Origin: JAJFKX01 sp965230265
Lineage (GTDB): Bacteria; Pseudomonadota; Gammaproteobacteria; Xanthomonadales; Wenzhouxiangellaceae
Direction of reading: 5' to 3'
Assembly (NCBI GenBank): GCA_965230265.1
Contig: OZ245999.1
Coordinates: 1,302,001-1,366,000 of the forward strand
DNA: 64,000 bases
Made by a program: the position numbers and the translations under genes. The notes under the pieces were generated by a model. The model was not told the DNA's origin and did not search any database. It saw only the letters and a program-made list of their open reading frames with translations. Positions 44,586 to 53,849 of this stretch are shown here, piece after piece (the first letter of the stretch is position 1; every line of letters starts with the position of its first letter).

Positions 44586-46133
44586 TTAGTCGTCTGGTAG
44601 ATTGATCATACGGTCGTATCGGTGTGGCCTGATAATTCCAAAAAACGCATTGTTTTCAACTGATTGGGCTGCGCGTAGATTAATGCCGATAACCGGCAAG
44701 CCTTGATATTCATTGCCACTGTCAGGGTTAATGACCTGTCGAAATCCGTCGTTACCAAAATTTAAGCCATACAATAAATCACCGGTAGCAAATACACTGT
44801 TATCGATGTTTCTACGAATACTGGAAATCAGAACCGGTTCGCTGTTTGGGTCACTGGGTGCATTCAAACTGCTGAACAGCCGTGACCCCAACAACTGCGA
44901 CTGTTGATTGTTTATTTCATGCTCGGTGGCAGTGCTGGAGACGATGGTATTGCTGTATGTGATAACGTTGGTCTGATAGCAAAGCTCATTGAATGCCAAA
45001 GGTGGTGGATCAGCGGTGCCATTCGATGGGTCACTGCCGGGGTGATCATCGGTATTGCGATCGATAAAACTATAAATAAAAGACTCACAGGCACCATCAC
45101 TGCCGTTTAAGCCAAAGACGGTGGAAAATGGTGGCCTTTGATCTTCGGTTGCATTAAACACATGTGCGCGTTTGGTAGGGAAGGTCATAACCCATTCAGT
45201 GCCGCCGCCAATGCTGGGTTCTGCGGCCAATGCGTTGATGGCTTGAGCCGCCATTAATACTGCCTCCACAGCCTCTAAACCACTGGCCCAGGTATCGGTA
45301 ATGGCTGTTAAAGACGACCGGTTGCCGTTTTTTCTGTTGACCCGGCTGGTGGCTGGAAAAGCATCGGCCAGAGTCGGTAAATTGGCTTGAGGTGTAGCAT
45401 GTAGACTGATCGATTGTGTATCGTCAGGAACATAGAAATCATTCAAAGCAATGGCCTGATAGGCTGCCGCTCGCGATGAGCTGACATTGATAATGGTGGA
45501 TTCACCAATAATGTCACCGCCTGGAGGAAACATTTCGTTATTGGCATCTGTGGTCCATATTCCGGCCGGAGTCAGTGATGAATCCCAGCGGTTAACGATG
45601 CGTTGACAGTCGAATGGCTGACCTTCAGGAATATTAATGACCGCCGATTGGGCAATGGTTCCGGTTAGCCGGCCCATTTCGATCACATTGATGTGACCTT
45701 CACGGGTGCGATCCAGACTTTGCCGCCCGGTATTGGATCGAATCGCCAGATCAGCCAACAGGGTTTCGCCAAGAATGATTTCACCGCGGCCATTGTCGGC
45801 ATCATAAAAACGTGGAACGGTACAGCTACTATCACGTGTGCTTAGCACAGTTTGTGAGCCAGCCTGACTAAGCGTCCCGGTCCAGGTATCAAATGGGCCC
45901 AGGTAGAGGTTGAATAATAAAACAGATTCTCCGTTATCACCCTCCTGAAAGTTAAGCTTTAATGCGGCAACATCATCGCCCGTGTTTTGAATGGTAAGCA
46001 GCGTGATATTGTTTCCGCGGGTGGTGTAGTAAGGAAACAGCAATACACTGCCGATACCATCCCTTGAGAGCTCAACTGCCCAGGCGCTTTGCAATAAGAG
46101 CCACGTTAACGCTGTAATACAAAGTTTCTGCAT
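44586..46133 (-). CDS. Large exported protein, unrecognised
   Basis: A 515-residue protein with a Sec signal peptide (about 1-19, cleaved after AWA). The mature start VELSRDGIGSVLLFPYYTTRG and TLLTIQNTGDDVAALKLNF look like a beta-sandwich domain. Several cysteines (SSCTVP, FDCQR, GACESF, NELCYQ) suggest disulphides. I recall similar uncharacterised exported proteins from other Gammaproteobacteria but cannot name a family. No membrane anchor or cell-wall motif is seen. It is 18 bp downstream of the fadD-like gene on the same strand. Confidence 0.7.
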   Translation of the reverse strand: MQKLCITALTWLLLQSAWAVELSRDGIGSVLLFPYYTTRGNNITLLTIQNTGDDVAALKLNFQEGDNGESVLLFNLYLGPFDTWTGTLSQAGSQTVLSTRDSSCTVPRFYDADNGRGEIILGETLLADLAIRSNTGRQSLDRTREGHINVIEMGRLTGTIAQSAVINIPEGQPFDCQRIVNRWDSSLTPAGIWTTDANNEMFPPGGDIIGESTIINVSSSRAAAYQAIALNDFYVPDDTQSISLHATPQANLPTLADAFPATSRVNRKNGNRSSLTAITDTWASGLEAVEAVLMAAQAINALAAEPSIGGGTEWVMTFPTKRAHVFNATEDQRPPFSTVFGLNGSDGACESFIYSFIDRNTDDHPGSDPSNGTADPPPLAFNELCYQTNVITYSNTIVSSTATEHEINNQQSQLLGSRLFSSLNAPSDPNSEPVLISSIRRNIDNSVFATGDLLYGLNFGNDGFRQVINPDSGNEYQGLPVIGINLRAAQSVENNAFFGIIRPHRYDRMINLPDD

Positions 46134-46151
46134 AAGCTGCCTATGATTGAA

Positions 46152-47828
46152 TCAGTCGGAGGTCGGGTCACCGTATTGATCTCGCAAATCCTTACGCAGG
46201 ATTTTGCCGACGTTGGTTTTTGGTAACTCATCCACAAACTGAATAAATTTGGGTACTTTATAACCAGTTAGTTCCGAACGACAAAACTCGCGTAGTGCTT
46301 TGACACTCAAGCTATCATTTTGGCGCACCACAACGGCTTTCACCAATTCACCGGATTTCTCATCGGGTACCCCAATCACACCGACTTCCAAAACATCGGG
46401 ATGCGAGACAATGACATCTTCAATTTCATTGGGGTAAACATTAAAGCCGGATACCAGAATCATGTCTTTTTTACGATCGACAATATAAAAGTATCCTTTC
46501 TCATCCATTTTGGCGATATCACCGGTTTTTAGCCAGCCATCATCGGTAATGGTTTCTGCGGTGGCTTCTTCACGCTGCCAATAACCTTTCATAACCTGTG
46601 GGCCGCGGATGCACAGTTCACCGACCTCACCAACCGGGAGCAGGTTGCCCTGATCATCCATAATGCAGCATTCGGTAGACGATATTGGCACGCCGATGGA
46701 GCCGTTAAAATCCTGCACGCTGATTGGGTTAATACAAGCCGCGGGCGATGTTTCGGTAAGCCCATAGGCTTCGACCAGCGGTTTTTGGGTGACCGCTTTC
46801 CACTTTTCGGCAACGGCACGTTGCACAGCCATTCCGCCACCCAAAGAATACTTCACATGGCTGCAGTCGACTTGTTCAAAGCCTGGTGTATTCAGCAAGC
46901 CATTGAATAATGTGTTAACCCCAGTGATGGCGGTAAAGCGGTTTTTGGTCAGTGTCTTAACGAAACCTGGCATATCACGAGGGTTGGCAATCAGGATGTT
47001 GTTAGCACCGATTTTAAGGTACAGCAGGCAATTAGAATTCAGTGCAAACACATGGTAAAGCGGCAGGGCGGTAATAATGACATCGTTGCCCAGACCGACA
47101 CATGATAACCACTGATAGGACTGTTCAACATTGGACAACATATTTTTGTTGGTCAACATTGCGCCTTTGGCCACGCCTGTGGTGCCACCGGTGTATTGTA
47201 AAAAAGCAATGTCTTCCAGGCCGCGTTTGAAGGGTTTATAGGACTGGCTGCTACCTGCCTTCAGTACATCATTAAAGCGGGTGGCATTGGGTATTTGATA
47301 GTTGGGGATTTCTTTTTTGACGTATTTCAATACGAAATTGATCAGATTGCCTTTCGGAAAACCCAACAAATCACCGATACCAGTGATGATGACTTTCTCG
47401 ACATCAGTTTCAGGCAATACTTCGGCAACCACATCGGCAAAGTTTTCCACCACAACAATGGCTTTGGCGCCTGAGTCCGTTAATTGATGTTTTAACTCAC
47501 GGGCGGTGTACAACGGGTTGGTGTTTACTGCCACCAGGCCGGCACGCAATATGCCGCACAAAGCAATAGGGTATTGCAGCAGGTTAGGCATCATAATGGC
47601 GACCCGGTCACCCGCTTGCAGCCCCTGACTTTGTAACCAACTGCCAAAGGCCCGACTGCGCTGGTCAAGCTGTGCATAGCTCATGCTGACCCCAAAACTT
47701 TGGTAAGCATTGCGGTCAGCGTATTGTTTGAATACGTTTTCCAGCATTTGACCCAAGGATTCCAAACCACCCAGATCAATAAATTCCGGGACGCCTTCTT
47801 GGTATTCGTTTAACCAGGGTTTTTGCAT
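46152..47828 (-). CDS. fadD: Long-chain fatty-acid--CoA ligase
   Basis: A 558-residue adenylate-forming enzyme. The AMP/ATP motif YTGGTTGVAKG is near residue 210, YGLTETSP near 360, and the hinge and C-terminal domain DRKKDMILVSGFNVYPNEIED and PKTNVGKILRKDLR are intact. It activates long-chain fatty acids for beta-oxidation or lipid synthesis at the inner membrane. No other beta-oxidation gene is near. Confidence 0.93.
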   Translation of the reverse strand: MQKPWLNEYQEGVPEFIDLGGLESLGQMLENVFKQYADRNAYQSFGVSMSYAQLDQRSRAFGSWLQSQGLQAGDRVAIMMPNLLQYPIALCGILRAGLVAVNTNPLYTARELKHQLTDSGAKAIVVVENFADVVAEVLPETDVEKVIITGIGDLLGFPKGNLINFVLKYVKKEIPNYQIPNATRFNDVLKAGSSQSYKPFKRGLEDIAFLQYTGGTTGVAKGAMLTNKNMLSNVEQSYQWLSCVGLGNDVIITALPLYHVFALNSNCLLYLKIGANNILIANPRDMPGFVKTLTKNRFTAITGVNTLFNGLLNTPGFEQVDCSHVKYSLGGGMAVQRAVAEKWKAVTQKPLVEAYGLTETSPAACINPISVQDFNGSIGVPISSTECCIMDDQGNLLPVGEVGELCIRGPQVMKGYWQREEATAETITDDGWLKTGDIAKMDEKGYFYIVDRKKDMILVSGFNVYPNEIEDVIVSHPDVLEVGVIGVPDEKSGELVKAVVVRQNDSLSVKALREFCRSELTGYKVPKFIQFVDELPKTNVGKILRKDLRDQYGDPTSD

Positions 47829-47971
47829 GCGATTACCTTACTGCGGAAAACTATCCAAAGCTTGGCATAGCTTGGCCCGACAGGCAAGTTGTAGGCAGGA
47901 ATAACCTACAGTGGATGCAAAACAGTTGTTGTCGGTTTATGATCAATACCAATAACAACAGGAGCCGACTG

Positions 47972-49879
47972 ATGGGCGACCAGGATATTACCCGCCAACC
48001 ACATGATGATGAGCGCCGAGCGTTTATGAAATCATTGTTGAATGAAGTACGGGCAATGGCTTACATGCTGGATAACCAGCAGTTCGAAACGGGCATACGA
48101 CGTATCGGTGCTGAGCAGGAAATGTTTCTGGTGGATCGTTCGCACTTGCCCAGCTGGCGGGCTTTGGAAACATTGGATTTAATTGACGACCCCCGTTTTA
48201 CCCATGAGCTGGGCAAATTCAATTTAGAGGCCAACCTGTCGCCATTGGAATTTGGCAGTGATTGCCTGCGGGTTATGGAAGCAGAACTGCAGGAAGTTTA
48301 TCTGATGGCGCGTCAGGCAGCCGCAAAGAACAGTGACCAGGTTGCGCTGGTTGGTATTTTGCCTACGTTAAGCAAGCGTGAACTGACATTAGATGCAATG
48401 ATTCCTTTGCCACGCTATCAGGCCCTAAACGAGGCCCTGCTTAAATTACGCGGGAGTGATTTTCAGGTCAACATCAAAGGCATCGATCAATTGCGCTTAA
48501 GCGTTGATAACCTAATGCTGGAAGCCTGCAATACCAGTTTTCAGGTGCATTTTCAGGTTGACCCCGAAAACTTCAGTCATTTATACAACATTGCACAGAC
48601 CGTGACCGGGCCCTTGTTGGCAGCCTGTGTAAATTCACCGGTGTTATTGGGTAAGCGGCTATGGCATGAGAGTCGTATCGCTGTTTTTGAACACTCCGTG
48701 GATGCACGTTCAGATACGCATGCGGCACGTGGCTTAAAACCACGGGTACATTTTGGTGACCACTGGGTGGAATTATCCGCTGCTGAAATTTTTAAGGAAG
48801 ACATTGCCCGTTTTCGTGTGATTCTGACTTGCGATACCGAAGATGACCCATTAGAGATGGTGAAGCGTGGTGAAGTCCCTAAACTGCGTGCCTTGCGCTT
48901 GCACAACGGCACAGTGTACCGCTGGAACCGGGCTTGTTATGGCATTTCCGATAATGGCAAGCCGCATTTAAGAATTGAAAACCGGGTGATTCCTTCCGGC
49001 CCCACCGTGTTGGATGCGATTGCCAATGCGGCATTTTATTTTGGCCTGATGGCAGGCTTGAGCAACGAGGTAGAAGATATTCGCGACCACATCAGTTTTT
49101 CTGATGTTAAAGCCAATTTTATGGCGGCTGCCCGTGATGGTATTCGTGCTCAGCAGACCTGGTTTAATGATCAGCAATTGCCTGCTCATGAATTGATCCT
49201 GGAGCAACTGTTGCCGCTGGCAAGGCGTGGATTGACCAGTGCGAATATCGACCCGGCGGATATTGATCGCTACCTGGATGTCATTGAGCAACGTGCCACC
49301 TTGCGTCGTACCGGCGCACGCTGGATGCTGGAATCGATGGAAGCATTGCAGGGTAAAGGTTCAGATGATGAGTGCCTGCGCAGTTTGACTGGTTCAATGA
49401 TCCAGCAGCAGGCGACCGGTGCACCGGTGCATAACTGGGAGTTGGCTAACTTCAGCCAACAGCAGGACTGGTTGGAAAGTTATCGCACAGTCAGCCAGTT
49501 TATGGCGACGGATTTATTCACTGTGCAACCAGATGACATTATTGATTTTGCCGCTTCGCTGATGGAGTGGCGGCATATTCGGCATATACCGGTAGAAGAT
49601 GATACCGGTCAGCTATTGGGTTTGATATCACATCGGTCGATCTTGCATTTGATTGCCAAAGGCGAGTCAAGCGAAAGTGTCAGTGTCAGCGATATTATGT
49701 ATCAGAACCCACTGACCATAGATCCGGATACCACTACGCTTAAAGCCATTCAGATTATGCGCGAAAATAAATTAAGCTGTCTGCCAGTGACCAAGGATGG
49801 CAAGTTATTAGGGATGGTGACAGAGCATGATTTGGCAGTGGTCGCAGGGCGTTTGCTGGAGCGTTATCTGGGCGAATAG
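47972..49879 (+). CDS. GCS2-like carboxylate-amine ligase fused to a CBS domain pair
   Basis: The ATG at 47972, preceded by AGGAG, gives 635 residues; upstream in-frame starts have no ribosome site. The N-terminal two thirds resemble the glutamate-cysteine ligase GCS2/YbdK family (RRIGAEQEMFLV, ELGKFNLEANLSPLEFG, RIENRVIPSGPT). Residues 511-635 form two CBS domains (RHIRHIPVEDDTG and KLSCLPVTKDGKLLGMVTEHDL). CBS pairs bind adenine nucleotides, so the ligase may be regulated by energy charge. The amine substrate is unknown; glutathione synthesis genes are not adjacent. Divergent from the fadD-like gene. Confidence 0.8.
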   Translation: MGDQDITRQPHDDERRAFMKSLLNEVRAMAYMLDNQQFETGIRRIGAEQEMFLVDRSHLPSWRALETLDLIDDPRFTHELGKFNLEANLSPLEFGSDCLRVMEAELQEVYLMARQAAAKNSDQVALVGILPTLSKRELTLDAMIPLPRYQALNEALLKLRGSDFQVNIKGIDQLRLSVDNLMLEACNTSFQVHFQVDPENFSHLYNIAQTVTGPLLAACVNSPVLLGKRLWHESRIAVFEHSVDARSDTHAARGLKPRVHFGDHWVELSAAEIFKEDIARFRVILTCDTEDDPLEMVKRGEVPKLRALRLHNGTVYRWNRACYGISDNGKPHLRIENRVIPSGPTVLDAIANAAFYFGLMAGLSNEVEDIRDHISFSDVKANFMAAARDGIRAQQTWFNDQQLPAHELILEQLLPLARRGLTSANIDPADIDRYLDVIEQRATLRRTGARWMLESMEALQGKGSDDECLRSLTGSMIQQQATGAPVHNWELANFSQQQDWLESYRTVSQFMATDLFTVQPDDIIDFAASLMEWRHIRHIPVEDDTGQLLGLISHRSILHLIAKGESSESVSVSDIMYQNPLTIDPDTTTLKAIQIMRENKLSCLPVTKDGKLLGMVTEHDLAVVAGRLLERYLGE

Positions 49880-49889
49880 CACAGATTTA

Positions 49890-49913
49890 CCCAGGCTCTT
49901 GATAGGGCCTGGG
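49890..49913. terminator. Hairpin between convergent genes
   Basis: CCCAGGC and GCCTGGG form a 7-bp stem with a 10-base loop 11 bp after the GCS2-CBS stop, before the convergent lipoprotein gene. No T-run follows, so it may be an imperfect terminator. Confidence 0.45.
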
Positions 49914-49927
49914 AAGTTATTAGGCGG

Positions 49928-50251
49928 TTATTCTTGTTGGTCGGTTTGTGTATTGGCCTGAATTTTTTGGGCCATGGCGATAATTTCAGCAGGCGTTTTA
50001 CCATCAAGGCTGGCGTAATATTCTTCCACTGATAGTGATGTAATATCGTATGTGCGAATGATAGCGACCGACTCTACCAGTTCGGAATATTCCTGACCGG
50101 ATAAACTATCCTTAAACGCTAATAAAGATTGCGTCAGCTCAACCTGATCATCAGCTGCTATTGGTGAGTGCATTGGGTCACTGCAGCCTGCCAGTGTTAT
50201 TGTTGCCATCAGCAGAAGACTGTTGATGGCTGCTTTAAAGTTCATCTTCAT
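49928..50251 (-). CDS. Small lipoprotein, DUF6694-like
   Basis: A 107-residue protein with lipobox ending LAGC (C23), followed by a short helical domain containing SLSVEEYYASLDGKTPAEIIAMA, the part that resembles DUF6694. Function unknown. Its start overlaps the stop of the BNR-repeat gene by 4 bp, so the two are coupled. Confidence 0.75.
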   Translation of the reverse strand: MKMNFKAAINSLLLMATITLAGCSDPMHSPIAADDQVELTQSLLAFKDSLSGQEYSELVESVAIIRTYDITSLSVEEYYASLDGKTPAEIIAMAQKIQANTQTDQQE

Positions 50252-51975
50252 TGCCCGGCTGGTATTGGGTTTTCAAACCCATCAGCAAAGAATTCTTCGG
50301 CCAATAGGTCAATTACCACTGGTGCGACATACACATCAGCGCTAACACCACCGCCACCGGTTTCGTCACGGCTGTCAGTAAAGATGGCAATACCGCCATC
50401 TGCACTGATATCCAGGCCGTTGTAGTCACCAAACTCAAAACCACCTGGCAAATTCGGCGATGAAACATCGGATAGGCGTTCCGGTGCAGACCAGGTGGCG
50501 CCACCATCTTCAGAAAAACTGGTGAAAAAGTCTACACCGGTGCGGTCAGCAAAATTGCGTGTGTCATAAAAGGCCACATGCACAGTGCCGTCTGGCCCAA
50601 CTTTTAACCATTGGTGCCAGCGATCGACATCATCGGTGTCATCGGTTGCATGAGGAATGGTTTCAGTCCAGGTCGCACCCTGGTCGTCGGAGAAAGCGAC
50701 CCGAATAACAGCATGGTTAAGTTGCGGGTTGGTGTTGCTGTCGGGCTCTGTGGTATCTGTCCAGGAAATATACATACGACCATTAAACGGACCACCAGTA
50801 AGATCAGTATCGGCAGAAACATACAAAAATGCACGCCGTGATTCAATTGAGGGCAGTGGCCAGTCAAAGCTGGCCATGGTGTCGGATGGAACAGTGGAAG
50901 GTGACCAGGTCAAACCACCATCTGCAGACACATTCATGCGGATCTCGCGCGGCCCTGTTGCCGGCCAGAAATGGTAGACATTGCCATTGGCATCCGTGGT
51001 GATATCACTGCCAATACCAGTGGGTTCACCGGGGAAACTGGTGATATTAAAAGTGTTGCCAAAATCACTGGATACCGCAACCTGCATAATATTGCTTTGA
51101 TGCCAGGTGATGTAAATATTATCCAGGAATGGCGAAGTCGCGAAGCGATCGACATGGATGTATTCTTTGTCATCCAGCGCACCTGTTGGCCCAGCGAGTT
51201 CGCGCCGGTCATCACCAGGGGTCAGGTCTTCCAGAGAGTCCCAGGTTTGGCCGTTATCATCAGAGCGGTAAAACCACACATCGCTTCCACCCAGCGTGAC
51301 GACATAGGCAAAGCTGTTATCGCTTGACCAGTCCATTGCTGGATCGCAACAGGTATTGCCGGTCAGGGCAGGAGACTCGGTCCAGGTTTCACCGCCATCG
51401 CTGGAAAAGTACATGTCCTGGCCGCTGCCATTAAATCCGGCAATGACAATTTGCGAATCATCGGGTTTGTAGACCACTGCTGATTCGGCTGCATTGCCTG
51501 TGCTGTTCACCTGAACATTACCGGTTAAACCGCGGATGGCTTCTTCAATCATTTCTACAGGGGTTTGTCCTGCAACCAGCTGGACTTCATATCCCTGGTC
51601 CGGGCTGTAGCTCACGTGCCGGAAAATCTCGCCATCAATCAGATAACCATCAAAACGCATGCGATAGTAATTTAGCAGAGCACGAGGATACTGAACCGTT
51701 CCTGTGGTTGGGGTATCGGGGTTTTCCTGTCGATACATGACACGAAAGAAAACCGGTACCGGGCTGACCAGTTCAGACTCATTAGGCGCCAGTATTTGCA
51801 GGTCATTGGCGGTTAGCTGGTAGTTGCGATCATCCCAGGGTGCATAGACGGCTAATGATTGATAATCAACACTGGGGTCAATGCCGCGGCTGGAGTCCAC
51901 AGGTTGGGCAAAAGCCGAATTGATGATCAGTATGCCTATCCATAGCAGGCTGACCCGGTACGATAATCTATTCAT
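50248..51975 (-). CDS. Exported BNR-repeat (sialidase-like fold) protein
   Basis: A 575-residue protein with signal peptide 1-23. At least six BNR/Asp-box motifs of S-x-D-x-G-x-x-W/F type are visible (SSDGGETW, SDDNGQTW, SSDFGNTF, SADGGLTW, SDDQGATW, SEDGGATW), implying a six-bladed propeller. The arginine triad of true sialidases is not evident, so glycosidase activity is doubtful. The C-terminus ends FADGFENPIPAGQ; an ADGFE-type tail recurs in exported proteins of some Gammaproteobacteria. It is 17 bp downstream of the amidohydrolase lipoprotein. Confidence 0.8.
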   Translation of the reverse strand: MNRLSYRVSLLWIGILIINSAFAQPVDSSRGIDPSVDYQSLAVYAPWDDRNYQLTANDLQILAPNESELVSPVPVFFRVMYRQENPDTPTTGTVQYPRALLNYYRMRFDGYLIDGEIFRHVSYSPDQGYEVQLVAGQTPVEMIEEAIRGLTGNVQVNSTGNAAESAVVYKPDDSQIVIAGFNGSGQDMYFSSDGGETWTESPALTGNTCCDPAMDWSSDNSFAYVVTLGGSDVWFYRSDDNGQTWDSLEDLTPGDDRRELAGPTGALDDKEYIHVDRFATSPFLDNIYITWHQSNIMQVAVSSDFGNTFNITSFPGEPTGIGSDITTDANGNVYHFWPATGPREIRMNVSADGGLTWSPSTVPSDTMASFDWPLPSIESRRAFLYVSADTDLTGGPFNGRMYISWTDTTEPDSNTNPQLNHAVIRVAFSDDQGATWTETIPHATDDTDDVDRWHQWLKVGPDGTVHVAFYDTRNFADRTGVDFFTSFSEDGGATWSAPERLSDVSSPNLPGGFEFGDYNGLDISADGGIAIFTDSRDETGGGGVSADVYVAPVVIDLLAEEFFADGFENPIPAGQ

Positions 51976-51992
51976 AAGAACTCACTCTAACT

Positions 51993-53747
51993 TTAGTTTT
52001 TAAATGATATGCTCTGACTGTAAACAGACTGCCCATCTAGCCAGGTTTGCAGCACTGTCGTTTGCGGTATCTCGGCGGATGGTACTTGCATGATGTCTTT
52101 CGACAGCCAAACCATATCCGCGCGTTTACCTGGTTGCAGCGAGCCAACCTCATTTTCCATAAAGGCTGCGTACGCTGCGCCCAGCGTAAAACCGTGTAAA
52201 GCCTGTTCACGGCTTAATGCCTGATGATTATACCAGCCGTCTTCGGGCCAGGCGTCAATGTCCTGGCGTGTCACAGCAGCATAGAAACCCAGCAAGGGGT
52301 TAGCGCTTTCGACCGGAAAGTCCGACCCTAAAGCCAGCTGGGTGCCTGCGGCGATGAAATCTTGCCAGGCATAGGCATATTTGATCCTGTCCGGGCCGAC
52401 ACGATCTTCAGCCCAGTACATATCACTGGTGGCATGAGTAGGTTGCACAGAGGCAATCAGGTTCAGTTCCGCGCTGTGCTTAAAATCTTCCATCAGCATC
52501 ACTTGCGCATGTTCAATTCGATGTCGTCCGGAATGTTTGGGAACCTCTTGCATTGCCGCTTCATAAGCATTAATCAGCACCTGGTTGGCGTTATCACCAA
52601 TCGCATGGGTGTTAATCTGTAGGCCACAACGCATGGCATCGGCAACCTGTTGGGTGAAATTGTCTTGTTCAACAAACAGCAAGCCATGGTGACCAGGCTC
52701 ATCAGTGTAGGGTTCTACCAGAGAGGCACCGCGGCTGCCCAATGCGCCATCCAGATAGAATTTAACAGAGCGTGCATTCAGTAAACCACTAGGGTGTTGT
52801 AGTAAGCCATTTTCACACAGGTATGCCAATGCAGCTCCCAGGCCATCTGCCATGGCATAGAGTCGAATCGGAAATTGCTGTTGAGCAATAGCATCCTGAT
52901 ATAACTCCAAATGTTGCAATGACGTACCAGCTTCATGTACCCCCGTGAGGCCGAACTGCCGCGTTTGTTCCAGTGCACGTTGCAGCGCCAATTGTTCGGT
53001 TTGTCGGTCTGGTGGTGGAACCAGACCACCAACCAGTTGCATCGCTGCATCGATAAAGACGCCACTTGCCTGGCCATCTTGATCACGAATAATCCGCCCG
53101 CCTTCCGGATCATTGCGCAATTGATCATCATTTAATTGCTGCATGGCAGCAGAGTTGGCCCAGCCTGCATGACCATCAATGCGTGTCAGCCACACAGGGC
53201 GAGCAGGGAAAGCCTGATCCAAATCAGCAGCCGTAGGAAAACTGCCATCATGGTTTGGCCAGTCGTTTTGATCCCAGCCACGACCGATTAACCAGCTGCC
53301 AGCAGGAAGTTCAGAGGCCTTGGTCTGCAGGCGTTGAATAATGTCGTCTTTGCTTTGTGTGCCTGCCAGATTGGCCGTAATAATGCCATAGCCGAGGTTC
53401 ATTAAATGTGCATGCGCGTCGATTAACCCGGGTACTATCGCGCCTTTGCCTTGCAGGTTGATATGTTGCGCATTGGGATAGTCGGCTTCTAATTTTGTCT
53501 GCTCGCCAACCGCGATGATTTCACCACTGTTATCGAAGGCGATGGCACTCGCTTTAGGCTGCTGTGGATTGACGGTATAAATGGCAGTGTTCTTCAGCAC
53601 AGTAATGTGTGACTGATCGATAGAACCACTGCTGTTTGACGACTTGTCAGTAGAATCAACTGTGGAAGGTGAATTTGATTCACAGGCTGTAAGTAACAGC
53701 GCAATGATTGGTAGCAGCAATAATGAGTAAAAGTTGGAATTTTTCAT
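51993..53747 (-). CDS. Amidohydrolase lipoprotein (YtcJ-like)
   Basis: Starting at the ATG at 53747 gives 584 residues with a signal peptide and lipobox LLTAC (C22); an ATG ten codons upstream (53777) is possible and has a weak GAGG site at long distance. The catalytic domain shows GLIDAHAHLMNLG (HxH), a mid-domain EHAQVM and LALGSDFPVESANP. This is the amidohydrolase 3 family, whose substrates are mostly unknown. Surface location of such an enzyme is common in marine bacteria. Confidence 0.85.
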   Translation of the reverse strand: MKNSNFYSLLLLPIIALLLTACESNSPSTVDSTDKSSNSSGSIDQSHITVLKNTAIYTVNPQQPKASAIAFDNSGEIIAVGEQTKLEADYPNAQHINLQGKGAIVPGLIDAHAHLMNLGYGIITANLAGTQSKDDIIQRLQTKASELPAGSWLIGRGWDQNDWPNHDGSFPTAADLDQAFPARPVWLTRIDGHAGWANSAAMQQLNDDQLRNDPEGGRIIRDQDGQASGVFIDAAMQLVGGLVPPPDRQTEQLALQRALEQTRQFGLTGVHEAGTSLQHLELYQDAIAQQQFPIRLYAMADGLGAALAYLCENGLLQHPSGLLNARSVKFYLDGALGSRGASLVEPYTDEPGHHGLLFVEQDNFTQQVADAMRCGLQINTHAIGDNANQVLINAYEAAMQEVPKHSGRHRIEHAQVMLMEDFKHSAELNLIASVQPTHATSDMYWAEDRVGPDRIKYAYAWQDFIAAGTQLALGSDFPVESANPLLGFYAAVTRQDIDAWPEDGWYNHQALSREQALHGFTLGAAYAAFMENEVGSLQPGKRADMVWLSKDIMQVPSAEIPQTTVLQTWLDGQSVYSQSISFKN

Positions 53748-53849
53748 AACGTATTTTGTTTGGTGATCATTGAGCAATGGCTATCCTCGTCATTGCCAAT
53801 CTAGCAAAATCAATGGTTGGCTGAGCGCAAAAGGGGTGGATAACCAGTT

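Noticed and set aside
47890..47910. TGTAGG/CCTACA inverted repeat between the fadD-like and GCS2-CBS genes
   Set aside because: Six-base arms with a nine-base spacer are common by chance, and the sequence does not match known FadR or PsrA operators.
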